64,000 nt of DNA from Thermincola ferriacetica (lineage in GTDB: Bacteria > Bacillota > Thermincolia > Thermincolales > Thermincolaceae). This document shows positions 33,261-42,608 of the stretch, in pieces. Location: positions 1 to 64,000 of the forward strand of contig NZ_LGTE01000007.1 of the NCBI RefSeq assembly GCF_001263415.1, read 5' to 3'. The notes beneath the pieces are model-generated. The model was not told the DNA's origin. It was given only the letters and a program-made list of their open reading frames with translations, and did not search any database. Made by a program: the position numbers and the translations under genes. How positions within the stretch are numbered: the first letter of the stretch is position 1; every line of letters starts with the position of its first letter.

Positions 33261-35018
33261 CTAATGCCAGGCTCCCGATCCGCTGCTGCGGGTTCCGGAA
33301 TTTCTGTTACTGCCTGGCGGTGGCCCGCCGAAACCCGGCATCATGGTTCGGGCATTCCTTGTATCAGACTGCTGGCCGGGAATAAGTATTTTGTCCCCTT
33401 CCTGTAAACCCTGCGTTATCTCGGCAAAACTTTCATTCATCAGTCCTACGGTAACCGGCCTCATATTACGGCCCGAACCGTCGTCAGCCGGCACCAATAC
33501 AAATTTCCTCTGGCCCCTTTCCTGGAGGGCCTCAACAGGTATCAATACAGCGTTGTCTTTTCTGGCCACAACAATGGTCACATTGGCTGTCATCCCGCTC
33601 TTCAGCAGCTTCTCAGAATTGTCCACCAGGATGGTAACGTCAAAAGAAGCAACATTATTGGTTACCTGACCTTCTTCGGCAATCTCCGTGACCTTACCTT
33701 TAAATACCCGGTCCGGAAGAGCATCCACTGTTAAATTGGCCACCTGCCCGATTTTAACCTTGGCAATGTCCACTTCATCCACCGGGAATGAAACTTCCAC
33801 CTGGTCTGTATTGATGATTTTTCCAAAAGTTTTGGCGGACCCTGTCGTCGAACTGCTTGCCGAACTTTGCGTGTCGCTGGTTTTCGTACCGGTACTACCC
33901 GAACTTCCGGTGCCTATTTCGTCACCTTCCTTGATATCCATCCCTGAAACAATCCCATCTATGGGAGCCGTCACCTTCAGGTCAGCCAGTTGTTGCTGCA
34001 AATCATTTAAGTTCAGCAGTGCCTGTTCATATGCTACCTGTTGGGTTTTCTGTTCGCTCTGGGCTGTATCACTGTGCAAAGCAAAAAGCTTTTGCCCTTT
34101 CTTAACGGTTTGGCCTTCCTGCACATAAATTGCGGCAACTTCGCCGTTCAAGGTCGCCTTGAGCCCCGTCTCGTTCATCCACTGCAAGGAACTGACCGCC
34201 AAAGCATCCACCTGTTTCCCGCCTACAGTCACCGTACCAAAAGCCTTCATTCCGGAAGAAAGATTACCCCTGGCGGCAACGGCCACTTTAATGTAAACCC
34301 GGTTTTCGCCGCTGTAGCCCGAAACGGGCTGGCTGTTTTTAACAATCACCCGTCCTTCTACCGTCTCACCCTGATCCGGTAAAAATACTTCAACTTTTTG
34401 ATTTACATAAACCTTTTTGGCAGTATCGCTGTCTACAGGCATATCAAAAACAAGCTGGCTGTCATCCTGCAACGTTGCCAGAACTGCACCTTTGGAAATT
34501 TCCTCACCCTTTTTTACTTCCAGGTTTACTATCCGTCCTGAAAAAGGAGCCGTAATTATGTCATCAGACAATTGAGTTGAAGAATCTTTCAGATTTAACG
34601 CAGCTTTTTCCAGTTCCAGACGGGCATTGGCCACCTCCACACCAAGGGATTCATTAACCACCTCTGCCAGGAGGTCGCCTTTTTTCACTCTGTCACCGTT
34701 TTGCACATATATTTTTTTTACCGTACCTGATACATTGGGACCTATATTTTCTGCTGCAACGGGAACTATAGTACCAGTCCCCGTTACCGTGACCTCGATG
34801 GAACCTCGTGTTACCTCTGCCTGGGCCGTATTTTGCAGCGCAGAGGCGTCCGTCTGCTGGGTGGTTCTATAGGTACCGTAAACCGCAACTACTAGCACCA
34901 GAGCTACAGCGGCAGTAATTTTTTTATGTTTCACCATCAAATTTTTCACCGAACCGAAAAGAGCGGAAATTTTCCCGGTGCCAGACACATTACCGCCAAA
35001 ATTTGCAGGCAGCTTCAA
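33261..35018 (-). CDS. Membrane-fusion adaptor (MacA/HlyD type)
   Basis: A 585-residue periplasmic-adaptor-type protein. After one membrane helix (about residues 33-52) come lipoyl/barrel-sandwich segments, GTVKKIYVQNGDRVKKGDLL and, unusually, a second one later (GEVAAIYVQEGQTVKKGQKL), then a beta-barrel with QVEVSFPVDEVDIAKVKIGQ. The duplication makes it longer than the 370-400 residues usual for MacA. The end is rich in Gly, Pro and Ser. I chose the TTG at 35018, right after AAGGAGGGG. Its promoter carries the 11-bp-spaced TGTG repeats, placing the efflux operon under a response regulator. Confidence 0.85.
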   Translation of the reverse strand: MKLPANFGGNVSGTGKISALFGSVKNLMVKHKKITAAVALVLVVAVYGTYRTTQQTDASALQNTAQAEVTRGSIEVTVTGTGTIVPVAAENIGPNVSGTVKKIYVQNGDRVKKGDLLAEVVNESLGVEVANARLELEKAALNLKDSSTQLSDDIITAPFSGRIVNLEVKKGEEISKGAVLATLQDDSQLVFDMPVDSDTAKKVYVNQKVEVFLPDQGETVEGRVIVKNSQPVSGYSGENRVYIKVAVAARGNLSSGMKAFGTVTVGGKQVDALAVSSLQWMNETGLKATLNGEVAAIYVQEGQTVKKGQKLFALHSDTAQSEQKTQQVAYEQALLNLNDLQQQLADLKVTAPIDGIVSGMDIKEGDEIGTGSSGSTGTKTSDTQSSASSSTTGSAKTFGKIINTDQVEVSFPVDEVDIAKVKIGQVANLTVDALPDRVFKGKVTEIAEEGQVTNNVASFDVTILVDNSEKLLKSGMTANVTIVVARKDNAVLIPVEALQERGQRKFVLVPADDGSGRNMRPVTVGLMNESFAEITQGLQEGDKILIPGQQSDTRNARTMMPGFGGPPPGSNRNSGTRSSGSGAWH

Positions 35019-35092
35019 CCAAAACCCCTCCTTTATATCGCATTTTTTAGCCAACCTCCCCAAAATTTTCTATCACAAATAAACTACATATA

Positions 35093-35140
35093 ATTATAAA
35101 GACTCTTTGTGTCCGTTCTGTGAACATTATGTGATTTATC
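35093..35140 (-). promoter_or_regulatory. Response-regulator-type promoter of the efflux operon
   Basis: On the plus strand TGTG occurs at 35108, 35119 and 35130, exactly 11 bp apart (TGTGTCCGTTC, TGTGAACATTA, TGTGATTTATC). On the minus strand, 9 bp after the last repeat, is TATAAT (35093-35098); there is no good -35. The same layout occurs at 41048-41095 and 44561-44608. This is the geometry of PhoB/PhoP-type activation. Confidence 0.7.
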
Positions 35141-35178
35141 AGATAAATTATGGCTAAGCCGTCACGTATACGGGACAG

Positions 35179-35931
35179 TCAAATATCTTTTTTGTCAAAT
35201 AAAGAAAATCCCAGGGCAAACAGAATCAGACTGTGAGACAGCATAATCAGGAAGGTGTTAATAAGTCTCCCGGCGCTGACAGCGCTGCCGGTCCACATCA
35301 TGTACCAGTCCGTATACGAAAAAGGACTTACTTTGGCCAGTGTGGGAAAAAGAAATGGGGTAGCCTTTCCCGCCAAGTATACAAAAACAGATGTTATCAA
35401 AGCAGCCCCGCTATTCCTAAAAAATTGGGCCAGGAAGACCCCTATGATACCAAGGACGAGCATGGGCACAACAGCCATAATATAAGCCAGGAGCGTCTGA
35501 AATAAATCTGTCAGGCTTAAGGCACCGCCATTAAGAAAAAAACCTGCAATAACCGAGACGACAAATAGTAGTGCAAGACTCACAACGACAAAAAACGCAA
35601 TGGCGATATTTTTTGAAAGGAACACCTTAAACCTCGTTACGGGCCGGGTCAGGGTAAGTTTTAAAGTTTTATCACCCAGCTCACCCGAAAAAAGATCTGC
35701 TGCCATACTGAAAATAAAAAGGGGCAGCAGAAGTGAGGAGAATAACCCCAGCATCGAAATAGGAAAACTGGCCGAGTTAACTGCAAAAATTCCTAACGCA
35801 TTTTGACCAAAAACAAATAAGGCTGCCGTCCCGGCAGGAACTAAGACCGTAATTATCAGAAAAACAACAGTTTTTTTCCTCTGGAATATCTTTTGCGTTT
35901 CGTTTACTGAATTAACTATGATTCTGTTCAT
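35179..35931 (-). CDS. ABC-2 type permease
   Basis: A 250-residue membrane protein with about six helices in the ABC-2/NatB-like pattern: a first helix at about 20-42, a cluster from 55 to 165 with ADLFSGELGDKTLKLTLTRPVTRF between helices, and a last helix near 220-245. It overlaps the preceding ATPase by four bases (ATGA), so the two form one exporter. The substrate is unknown; bacitracin- or lantibiotic-type resistance exporters have this build. Confidence 0.8.
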   Translation of the reverse strand: MNRIIVNSVNETQKIFQRKKTVVFLIITVLVPAGTAALFVFGQNALGIFAVNSASFPISMLGLFSSLLLPLFIFSMAADLFSGELGDKTLKLTLTRPVTRFKVFLSKNIAIAFFVVVSLALLFVVSVIAGFFLNGGALSLTDLFQTLLAYIMAVVPMLVLGIIGVFLAQFFRNSGAALITSVFVYLAGKATPFLFPTLAKVSPFSYTDWYMMWTGSAVSAGRLINTFLIMLSHSLILFALGFSLFDKKDI

Positions 35932-36665
35932 CGCAAGAAACTCCCCCCTTCCCCTCTTAACTGGCTGATATAGTAATCTTCCAAAGAATTATACTGATCA
36001 CTCAATAACTCGCTGACCCTTCCTTCCCTGATCAGTTGTCCGTTAATAATAATACCTATCCTGTTGCAGATAAGTTCTATTTCATGGATTAGGTGGCTGG
36101 AAATAAAAAAGGTAATTTGTTTTTCGCCGGCCAGATGAGTAATGGTATTTCTGACGTCAACCATTCCTTCTATATCAAGGCCGTTAACGGGTTCGTCCAA
36201 AATCACAAATTCCGGTTCCGATAGGATGGCCAGCGCCAGGCCAAGCCTTTGCTTCATTCCCAATGAAAAAGTTCCCACCTTTTCATGTTTGAACGGCCCC
36301 AGACCAACATCTTCCAATACTTCTTCAATTCGCGTCTTTTTTATATCACTGTAAAACCTCGCCGCCAATTCCAGGTTTCGATATGCGCTCATATATTCAT
36401 AGGCATCGGCCGTTTCTATAAGGCACCCTACTTTGGCCATTGCCTTTTCAAACTGTTCTGTAATGTCATATCCGAAAATTTTTACTTCACCCTTGTCCGC
36501 CCTGGACAGACCGGTAATTATTTTCATTACGGTGGTTTTGCCCGCTCCGTTAGGCCCGAGAAAACCGAAAACATCGCCTTTGAATATGTCAAAAGTTATA
36601 TTTTTTATACCTCTTCCATTTCTGTAAAGTTTGGTCAGGTTTGTTACTTCCAGAATCTTTTCCAT
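35928..36665 (-). CDS. ABC-2 type exporter ATPase
   Basis: A 245-residue ATPase of the CcmA/NatA/BcrA group: Walker A GPNGAGKTTV (about residues 37-46), signature FSLGMKQRLGLA, Walker B FVILDEPVNGLD and FFISSHLIHE. The LGMKQR signature is typical of drug-exporting BcrA-like ATPases. It is paired with the overlapping permease downstream. The 143-bp gap before it holds no obvious regulatory site. Confidence 0.85.
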   Translation of the reverse strand: MEKILEVTNLTKLYRNGRGIKNITFDIFKGDVFGFLGPNGAGKTTVMKIITGLSRADKGEVKIFGYDITEQFEKAMAKVGCLIETADAYEYMSAYRNLELAARFYSDIKKTRIEEVLEDVGLGPFKHEKVGTFSLGMKQRLGLALAILSEPEFVILDEPVNGLDIEGMVDVRNTITHLAGEKQITFFISSHLIHEIELICNRIGIIINGQLIREGRVSELLSDQYNSLEDYYISQLRGEGGSFLR

Positions 36666-36808
36666 GTTTTTTCCCCTTTCCCAAAAAAAATTGGATTACG
36701 GACCTATTAACACAAAGACCATGCAGATAAAAAGAAAGGCCGCAAAGTTCATGTCGAACTTTGAGGTCTAAAATTTTGGGGTCCTTGTACCGCTGGGGCA
36801 TTAGCGTT

Positions 36809-37705
36809 TTATTTTTCGTGCCTGTAATTTTCAGGGGAAATTATATTTACCTGCTTCCCGCTGAGGTCTACCGTATCTGGAGTGGTACTGTTGTAATTTG
36901 AAAAGCCGGTATCAATATTGATGACTACCTCGTGACCATTTCCTTTAGCGTCAGTGCCGGTAATAGTAATGTTTTCAGTCTGTTCCTGAATAAGGTTGTC
37001 TTTGTTGATTTTTGCCTCTACATCAATATGGCTCACCCTGATATTGTCCACCAGTCTGGGCAATTTATCCTGCAGGCTATTTTCGAACGCGAAATCCATA
37101 GGCTTATTTCCCATGTGTTTTAGCTCTTTGTCCAGATTTTTCACCATCAGGGAGGCCACAGCATTAATTATCGGCGAAATCTGTTTGTCTGAAAGTTGCA
37201 AAGCTACTTCTTTCGTTCCGTCGGGATTGCTATTTAAGGTAATATAGTTTTGGATAGTGCCCGTCAGAGCGTCAGCAACATTTTCTATGTCCTTAATCCG
37301 GCCCGGGTCGTCTTCCCGCCATTCCTTTTTATGATTTCTCTCCCTGCCACGTTGCAGTACGTTGTAGACACTGCTGTCACTGCTTTTAATAACTGTTTTA
37401 TTATCTTGTCTGTACATATCCACGGTTTTCTGAAGGCCCCCGGAAGTAACCGTAACACTGTTGCTCATAGACTCTTTTTCTTTATCCAACTTGGATATGG
37501 CATCGACTTTAAATAAAAGTTTCCCGTTGTCTTTTACTGTAACTTCCGTTTTCGGTGTTATGCTGTTTACAGCATAGGTATTTTTTAGAGCCTCTTTGTA
37601 AACATCGTACCCAGAAGTCCCGGATATGGCAGCAAAAGCCGTGGTCCCTAACAATACGCCACCCACTGCCACAGTTCCAAGGATAGCCATTAACTTTTTG
37701 TTCAT
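36809..37705 (-). CDS. Secreted protein of unknown function
   Basis: A 298-residue protein with a signal peptide (about residues 1-26, ending TTAFAA) and a largely beta-strand body with repeated threonine/valine strands, a little like LolA/MucB-type lipid-binding shells. I do not recognise a named family. It lies between the ABC exporter and a divergent two-component system whose gene starts 205 bp away, so it may be a cell-envelope target or sensor partner of that system; this is context only. Confidence 0.65.
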   Translation of the reverse strand: MNKKLMAILGTVAVGGVLLGTTAFAAISGTSGYDVYKEALKNTYAVNSITPKTEVTVKDNGKLLFKVDAISKLDKEKESMSNSVTVTSGGLQKTVDMYRQDNKTVIKSSDSSVYNVLQRGRERNHKKEWREDDPGRIKDIENVADALTGTIQNYITLNSNPDGTKEVALQLSDKQISPIINAVASLMVKNLDKELKHMGNKPMDFAFENSLQDKLPRLVDNIRVSHIDVEAKINKDNLIQEQTENITITGTDAKGNGHEVVINIDTGFSNYNSTTPDTVDLSGKQVNIISPENYRHEK

Positions 37706-37910
37706 GTTTTCCCTCCTTCGTTTCTAAATTAACCCGATTTACATTTACAATTTATACCTCCTTCATCACCTCCGGTGTAATTAATTAAGCCGGCCCACAC
37801 TTTTATTTTGAAATACAAACCTTAAAACCACCTTAAAAATGTTTTTTAAAAACCTCTTTTCTTAATGTAATTCCAAGGAAAATAGGTTAACATTATGTTG
37901 AGGTGATTTT

Positions 37911-38609
37911 ATGAGGCTGCTTCTGGTGGAGGACGAAAAGAGGCTGGCAGACGCTCTCGCGTATATTTTTAAAAAGAATAACTACGGTATTGACGTGGCT
38001 TATGACGGTATAGCCGGGCAGGAAATGGCCGAGACGGGTATCTATGACTTAATCATCCTGGACCGGATGCTCCCCAAAAAAGAAGGCGTTTCTGTCCTAA
38101 AACACCTTAGAAGCATAGGAATAAAAACACCGGTTCTCCTGCTCACCGCCAGAGATGCCGTGGAAGACCGGGTGGAAGGCCTGGATGCAGGCGCCGATGA
38201 CTATTTGGTGAAACCTTTTGCCACAGAGGAATTGTTAGCCCGGATCAGGGCCTTGGCCAGACGGCAGAGTGAAAATTTCCACAGCGAAAAAATACGTGTC
38301 GGCTCTCTTACGCTTGACCCGCTTCACTGTGAAATTACCTGCGGAGATGAAAAAGTCAGACTGACATATAAAGAGACCCAACTGCTTGAACTTTTTATGC
38401 GTAACAGCGGGCAGGTGATAACCAAGGAACAAATCCTGGACAAGGTATGGGGAATTGATTCGGAAGTGGAGATAAACAACGTGGAAATTTACATTCATTA
38501 TCTGAGAAAAAAAATAGTTCCGGAAAAAAGCAAAGTGCGGCTGGAAACTGTAAGAGGGGTTGGCTACTGCCTGAAGGAGGAACCCGATGTTTCGCAGGCT
38601 AAAAATTAA
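37911..38609 (+). CDS. OmpR-family response regulator
   Basis: A 232-residue regulator: receiver domain 1-120 with LVEDE, phospho-Asp in LIILDRMLP (about 51), LLLTAR and LVKPF, then a winged-helix DNA-binding domain (about 130-225) with LTYKETQLLELFMRN and RGVGYCLKEE. It starts 8 bp after GAGGTG. It overlaps the histidine kinase gene by 23 bp. Targets may be the divergent secreted protein or the envelope promoters described at 35093, 41048 and 44561. Confidence 0.9.
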   Translation: MRLLLVEDEKRLADALAYIFKKNNYGIDVAYDGIAGQEMAETGIYDLIILDRMLPKKEGVSVLKHLRSIGIKTPVLLLTARDAVEDRVEGLDAGADDYLVKPFATEELLARIRALARRQSENFHSEKIRVGSLTLDPLHCEITCGDEKVRLTYKETQLLELFMRNSGQVITKEQILDKVWGIDSEVEINNVEIYIHYLRKKIVPEKSKVRLETVRGVGYCLKEEPDVSQAKN

Positions 38610-39819
38610 ACTTATATTGATTAATGTAGTTGTGGTAACTATAATATCCGCTTTCTTTATGATAGGTATCTACGCCCTGATGATGCGAAGTATGCACCGG
38701 GAATCGGACCAGTTAATGCAACTTATTGCTTCCGATGCAGGTTCAAATCCGGGGACCTACACTTCCCGTCCCAGATGGCAAAGACTTAATTATTTTTATG
38801 TAAAAGTAGACCATTCCGGCGATATTCTGGAAACGGCGCAAAATATACCCATTTCCCAGGAACAACTGCAAACGCTGATTAAAGAAGCCTTGAGCCATCC
38901 AGAGCAAAGGGGCTTCATAAGGCATCGTCAACACGACGAATACTATCGTTTTCTGAAAGCGCCCCTGAAAAACGGGCAAGGACTTACAATCGTTTTCTTA
39001 AATTCAGAGTCCGAGGAAAGGGTTATTGGTCATCTGTTGGCAGCCTTTGCTATTACAGGCCTTGGCGGAATAGCAGTAGCTCTGTTAGGCAGCCTTTTTA
39101 TGGCCAACAGAGCTCTAATCCCCATTAAAAAGTCCTGGGAACAACAAAAAAATTTTATTGCCGATGCCTCCCACGAATTACGCACTCCCCTTGCCGTAAT
39201 TCAAACAAATTTAGATATTGTGAAAAGCAACCCCAATGAAAAAGTAGCAACTCAAACGGTATGGTTGGAAAATATCGAGGCTGAAACCAAGCTAATGACC
39301 AAAATGGTTACCGACATGCTCCTTCTGGCCAGAGCTGACTCCCACCAATTACCTGTTCACATGGAATCTTTCAAATTAAATGAAGCTGCAGAAGAAGTTT
39401 TAACGCCATTCGAACCGGTAGCAGTCCGGCGAGGTCTGAGACTAAACAAAAAATTTGGACAACAAATCAACTTTGACGGGGATCAAACGCGGATTAAGCA
39501 GTTGATTAGGATTTTAATTGACAATGCAATCAAATATACGCCCGCCGGTGGCGAAGTCAGCCTTGAAATACATGACCATCCCTATAACATTGAAATTATA
39601 GTGACAGACACCGGGGAAGGGATTGAAAAAGAACACTTAAATAAAATATTTGAACGTTTTTACAGAGTGGATAAAGCCAGGTCTAGGGAGAGCGGCGGTA
39701 CAGGGCTGGGCCTCTCCATAGCCGAATGGATAGTCAAGGAGCATCACGGCACTATAAAGGTTTCGAGTTCACCGGGTGCGGGGACCACCTTTCTGGTGAA
39801 CCTTCCCAAACGAAAATAG
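38587..39819 (+). CDS. Sensor histidine kinase
   Basis: A 410-residue membrane kinase. It has membrane helices at about 8-30 and 148-172 and a 115-residue extracellular sensor between them. The H-box is ADASHELRTPLAV (His about 197), followed by DNAIKYTP (N-box), VTDTGEGIEKEHL (G1) and GGTGLGLSIAEWIV (G2). No clear HAMP is visible. It pairs with the preceding OmpR-type regulator. Confidence 0.9.
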   Translation: MFRRLKIKLILINVVVVTIISAFFMIGIYALMMRSMHRESDQLMQLIASDAGSNPGTYTSRPRWQRLNYFYVKVDHSGDILETAQNIPISQEQLQTLIKEALSHPEQRGFIRHRQHDEYYRFLKAPLKNGQGLTIVFLNSESEERVIGHLLAAFAITGLGGIAVALLGSLFMANRALIPIKKSWEQQKNFIADASHELRTPLAVIQTNLDIVKSNPNEKVATQTVWLENIEAETKLMTKMVTDMLLLARADSHQLPVHMESFKLNEAAEEVLTPFEPVAVRRGLRLNKKFGQQINFDGDQTRIKQLIRILIDNAIKYTPAGGEVSLEIHDHPYNIEIIVTDTGEGIEKEHLNKIFERFYRVDKARSRESGGTGLGLSIAEWIVKEHHGTIKVSSSPGAGTTFLVNLPKRK

Positions 39820-39840
39820 AGGTCGTCAGACCTCTATTTT
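39813..39840. terminator. Bidirectional terminator
   Basis: AAAATAGAGGTC, loop GTCA, GACCTCTATTTT is a perfect 12-bp hairpin with A and T runs on either side. It overlaps both stop codons of the convergent kinase and HtrA genes. Confidence 0.9.
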
Positions 39841-40997
39841 TCTGCCAGAACAACGGTTGCTTTCTTAATCGTCCCATCCCGGTAGACTTCTACAACCAAC
39901 TTATCATTAACTTTGCTTTTTTGAACGATCTCCTGCAGGCCTTCAGCAGTTGTTACCGTTTTCCCGTTGACTTTCTGAATAACATCACCGGCCCGCAAAC
40001 CGGCCTTCTCAGCAGGACTGCCGGAGAGTACGTTAGCTATGATAACGCCTTCAGTTTTCTCAATTCCGTAATATTGGGCCATACTGGAATCAAGGGTTTG
40101 GATATTCACGCCCATATAAGGCCTTACTACCTTACCCTTCTCCAACAGGTCTTTTAATACATCCGCCACAGTGGAAGTAGGAATGGCAAACCCAATTCCC
40201 TGGGCTTCGGCATTTACGGCTGTATTAATACCTATTACCTCGCCAGCCAGATTTAGCAGGGGGCCGCCACTGTTCCCTGGGTTAATGGCCGCGTCGGTCT
40301 GCAGTAGGTTCTTATATTCCCGGGAATCTATGGTGACAGGACGGCCCTTAGCGCTTACCACCCCAACTGTGACGGTGTGGTCAAGGCCGTATGGGTTTCC
40401 AATGGCGATGGCCCAATCACCTGCGTTCACCTGATTGGAATCCCCCATTTTCAGGTAGGGTAAATCTTTGCCCGCATCAATTTTAATCACAGCCAGATCC
40501 AGGTCATAATCGGAACCAATCACTTTAGCCTTAAAGGGCCTGTCATAACTTACTACCTTGACATTGATTTCGCTGGCGCCGTGAATTACATGTTCATTGG
40601 TAAGGATATACCCGTCTTTATTAATAATGAACCCGGAACCTACACCTCGGTTTGACTCTGCCCCAGAGTGATAAGGCATTTGACGGCCAAAAAAATCTCT
40701 ATAGAAGGGGTTTGTAAAATAAGAATTCCCGGAAATTTGAGTAACGGTTTCTATATTAACAATGGCGGGACTTACCTTTTTAACTATACCGGCGATATCG
40801 GGCAGTTTATTGGCCTGACTGACGGAAAGACTGGCAGGTACAACGTTCTGGGCTGCGCCGGTCTGAGTTTTAGCCAGATCCGAAAAATAATTGGCGTAAG
40901 CAAAAATCCCCCCCAGGACAAACATTGCTCCGACCAGGAAACTGACCATCGTAGCAGCGACAGCGCGGATAAACTTAGGTTTTGTTTCCATTGACAT
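39834..40997 (-). CDS. htrA: HtrA/DegP-type serine protease
   Basis: A 387-residue membrane-anchored S1C protease. One helix (about 12-36) is followed by the trypsin-like domain with the triad His in LTNEHVIHG, Asp in DYDLDLAVI and Ser in NPGNSGGPLL, and one C-terminal PDZ domain (VIIANVLSGSPAEKAGLRAGDVI). It degrades or refolds damaged exported proteins. The promoter carries the three 11-bp-spaced TGTG repeats, and the downstream-encoded kinase/regulator pair (41136-43279) is a plausible controller. Confidence 0.9.
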   Translation of the reverse strand: MSMETKPKFIRAVAATMVSFLVGAMFVLGGIFAYANYFSDLAKTQTGAAQNVVPASLSVSQANKLPDIAGIVKKVSPAIVNIETVTQISGNSYFTNPFYRDFFGRQMPYHSGAESNRGVGSGFIINKDGYILTNEHVIHGASEINVKVVSYDRPFKAKVIGSDYDLDLAVIKIDAGKDLPYLKMGDSNQVNAGDWAIAIGNPYGLDHTVTVGVVSAKGRPVTIDSREYKNLLQTDAAINPGNSGGPLLNLAGEVIGINTAVNAEAQGIGFAIPTSTVADVLKDLLEKGKVVRPYMGVNIQTLDSSMAQYYGIEKTEGVIIANVLSGSPAEKAGLRAGDVIQKVNGKTVTTAEGLQEIVQKSKVNDKLVVEVYRDGTIKKATVVLAEK

Positions 40998-41047
40998 GGT
41001 CTAACACTCCTTTTGCTTCTTTAATCCCCTTTCAAAGTGACAAGTTT

Positions 41048-41095
41048 ATTATAAAAACTATATGTGTCCACCTTGTGAACAATATGTGTATTTTA
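41048..41095 (-). promoter_or_regulatory. Response-regulator-type promoter of htrA
   Basis: TGTG repeats start at 41063, 41074 and 41085 (TGTGTCCACCT, TGTGAACAATA, TGTGTATTTTA), and TATAAT on the minus strand is at 41048-41053, again exactly 9 bp from the first repeat. No -35 consensus is present. Confidence 0.7.
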
Positions 41096-41135
41096 GGTGA
41101 ATATGTGTTATAAAAAATTAAATGAGGCTAAATGT

Positions 41136-42608
41136 TTAGCATTCAGCCTCATCAATTTCAAACCAAAACAGGACTCCATCGTCTTTATTTTCAGCTCCAT
41201 AAGCATTGTGATGGGCTTCAAGAATCCCCCGTACTACAGATAATCCTAAGCCCGTTCCTCCATAAGTCCGGGTCCTGGCTTTATCAACCTTATAAAAACT
41301 GGTCCAAATCTTATCCAAGGAATCTTCGGGGATAGGGTTGCCGGAATTGTACACACTAACCCGGACTTTATTGTTTCGGCAGGTTACCTCTATTCTTATG
41401 ATCTTACTCTCATCGATATGATTAATAGCATTATTAAGGTAATTGATTAAGACCTGTTCAATTCGGACAACATCACCATAAACAAACAGGCTTTTTTCAT
41501 TTTTAACGTCTAACCTAATTCCTTTTTCCGCAAAAATGGGCCGGAATTTTTCTAGTACATGCTCAATAAAAGCAGAAACTTCAAACACGGTCTTTTCCAG
41601 TTTCAAATATCCCGATTCTATCTGCGACAAGTCCAGCAAATCTTTGACCAGCCTGTTCATCTTGTCCGCTTCATCCATGATTACATCACAGTAAAAATTC
41701 CTGCTTTCCTCATCCTCATTAACATTTAACTTTAAACCTTCTGCATACCCCTGAATTAAGGCTATAGGGGTCTTTAACTCATGGGAAACATTCGAAATAA
41801 ACTCCTTCCTCATCTTATCGATACGCCGTTCACGCTCGATATCTTCTTTCAATATTTCATTGGCTTCTTTTAACTCAGAAATTGCCTTATCCAATTGATC
41901 GGACAACGAATTAATGCTTTGACCTAACTGTCCGACTTCGTCTTCAGATTGGACAGGGTATTTCCTGCTGAAATTCAGTTTGGACATTTCCTGGGCAATG
42001 TCATTTAATTCAAGAATAGGTTTGGTGAACCGGTTAGCAAATAAAAATACAGCAATGCCCCCCAGAACAATTGTGAGCAGACCGGTAAACAAGAAAAACC
42101 TGTTGGCTATAGCAGTACCTTCGTTAATTGCCGCAATTGGGGTGTTCAAAACCAACATTTCACCGTTACTCAGCCTGGCAGCCAAGGCGAGAAAGTTTGT
42201 TTTCAACCGGGGGTCTGTGGCCACATCCATAATATATTCTCCTATATCGAGGTCCTGCAGTTCCATCATCATATGGGGGGGTAGGGGCAACAGCTCGAAC
42301 AGCTTTCTTCCATGTTCTAAACTAAATAACCTGAAGGATGTATTGTACTTCAGCTCATAGTCCGGGCTGAGAATGCTAATATTTATACCTCTGTTCCTTT
42401 CCAAATTTTCTAATTCAAGGGCTATCGACTCGGGATCGCCCTTATACAGATTGTCAATCATCTTGGCGCTCTCTACTAAAGATGCCCGCTTCTGCCCGAT
42501 GTAGTACCTGCCAAGAAACTGAGAGTTCAATACCAGCGAGAAGGCTACAAAAAATACAATTAAACCGCTCATGCCCAAAAAAAGCCTGGTCCTTAAGGAT
42601 ATTTTCAC
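41136..42608 (-). CDS. Sensor histidine kinase with HAMP domain
   Basis: A 490-residue kinase: first helix about 8-30, an extracellular sensor region of about 140 residues, second helix about 172-195, HAMP (about 196-250), H-box SNVSHELKTPIALIQGYAEG (His about 272), N-box LNNAINHI, and GGTGLGLSVVRG. It is similar in build to PhoR/CssS-type envelope sensors. Its start overlaps the regulator gene stop by four bases. It sits beside htrA, in keeping with secretion-stress sensing, though the signal is not known. Confidence 0.9.
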   Translation of the reverse strand: MKISLRTRLFLGMSGLIVFFVAFSLVLNSQFLGRYYIGQKRASLVESAKMIDNLYKGDPESIALELENLERNRGINISILSPDYELKYNTSFRLFSLEHGRKLFELLPLPPHMMMELQDLDIGEYIMDVATDPRLKTNFLALAARLSNGEMLVLNTPIAAINEGTAIANRFFLFTGLLTIVLGGIAVFLFANRFTKPILELNDIAQEMSKLNFSRKYPVQSEDEVGQLGQSINSLSDQLDKAISELKEANEILKEDIERERRIDKMRKEFISNVSHELKTPIALIQGYAEGLKLNVNEDEESRNFYCDVIMDEADKMNRLVKDLLDLSQIESGYLKLEKTVFEVSAFIEHVLEKFRPIFAEKGIRLDVKNEKSLFVYGDVVRIEQVLINYLNNAINHIDESKIIRIEVTCRNNKVRVSVYNSGNPIPEDSLDKIWTSFYKVDKARTRTYGGTGLGLSVVRGILEAHHNAYGAENKDDGVLFWFEIDEAEC

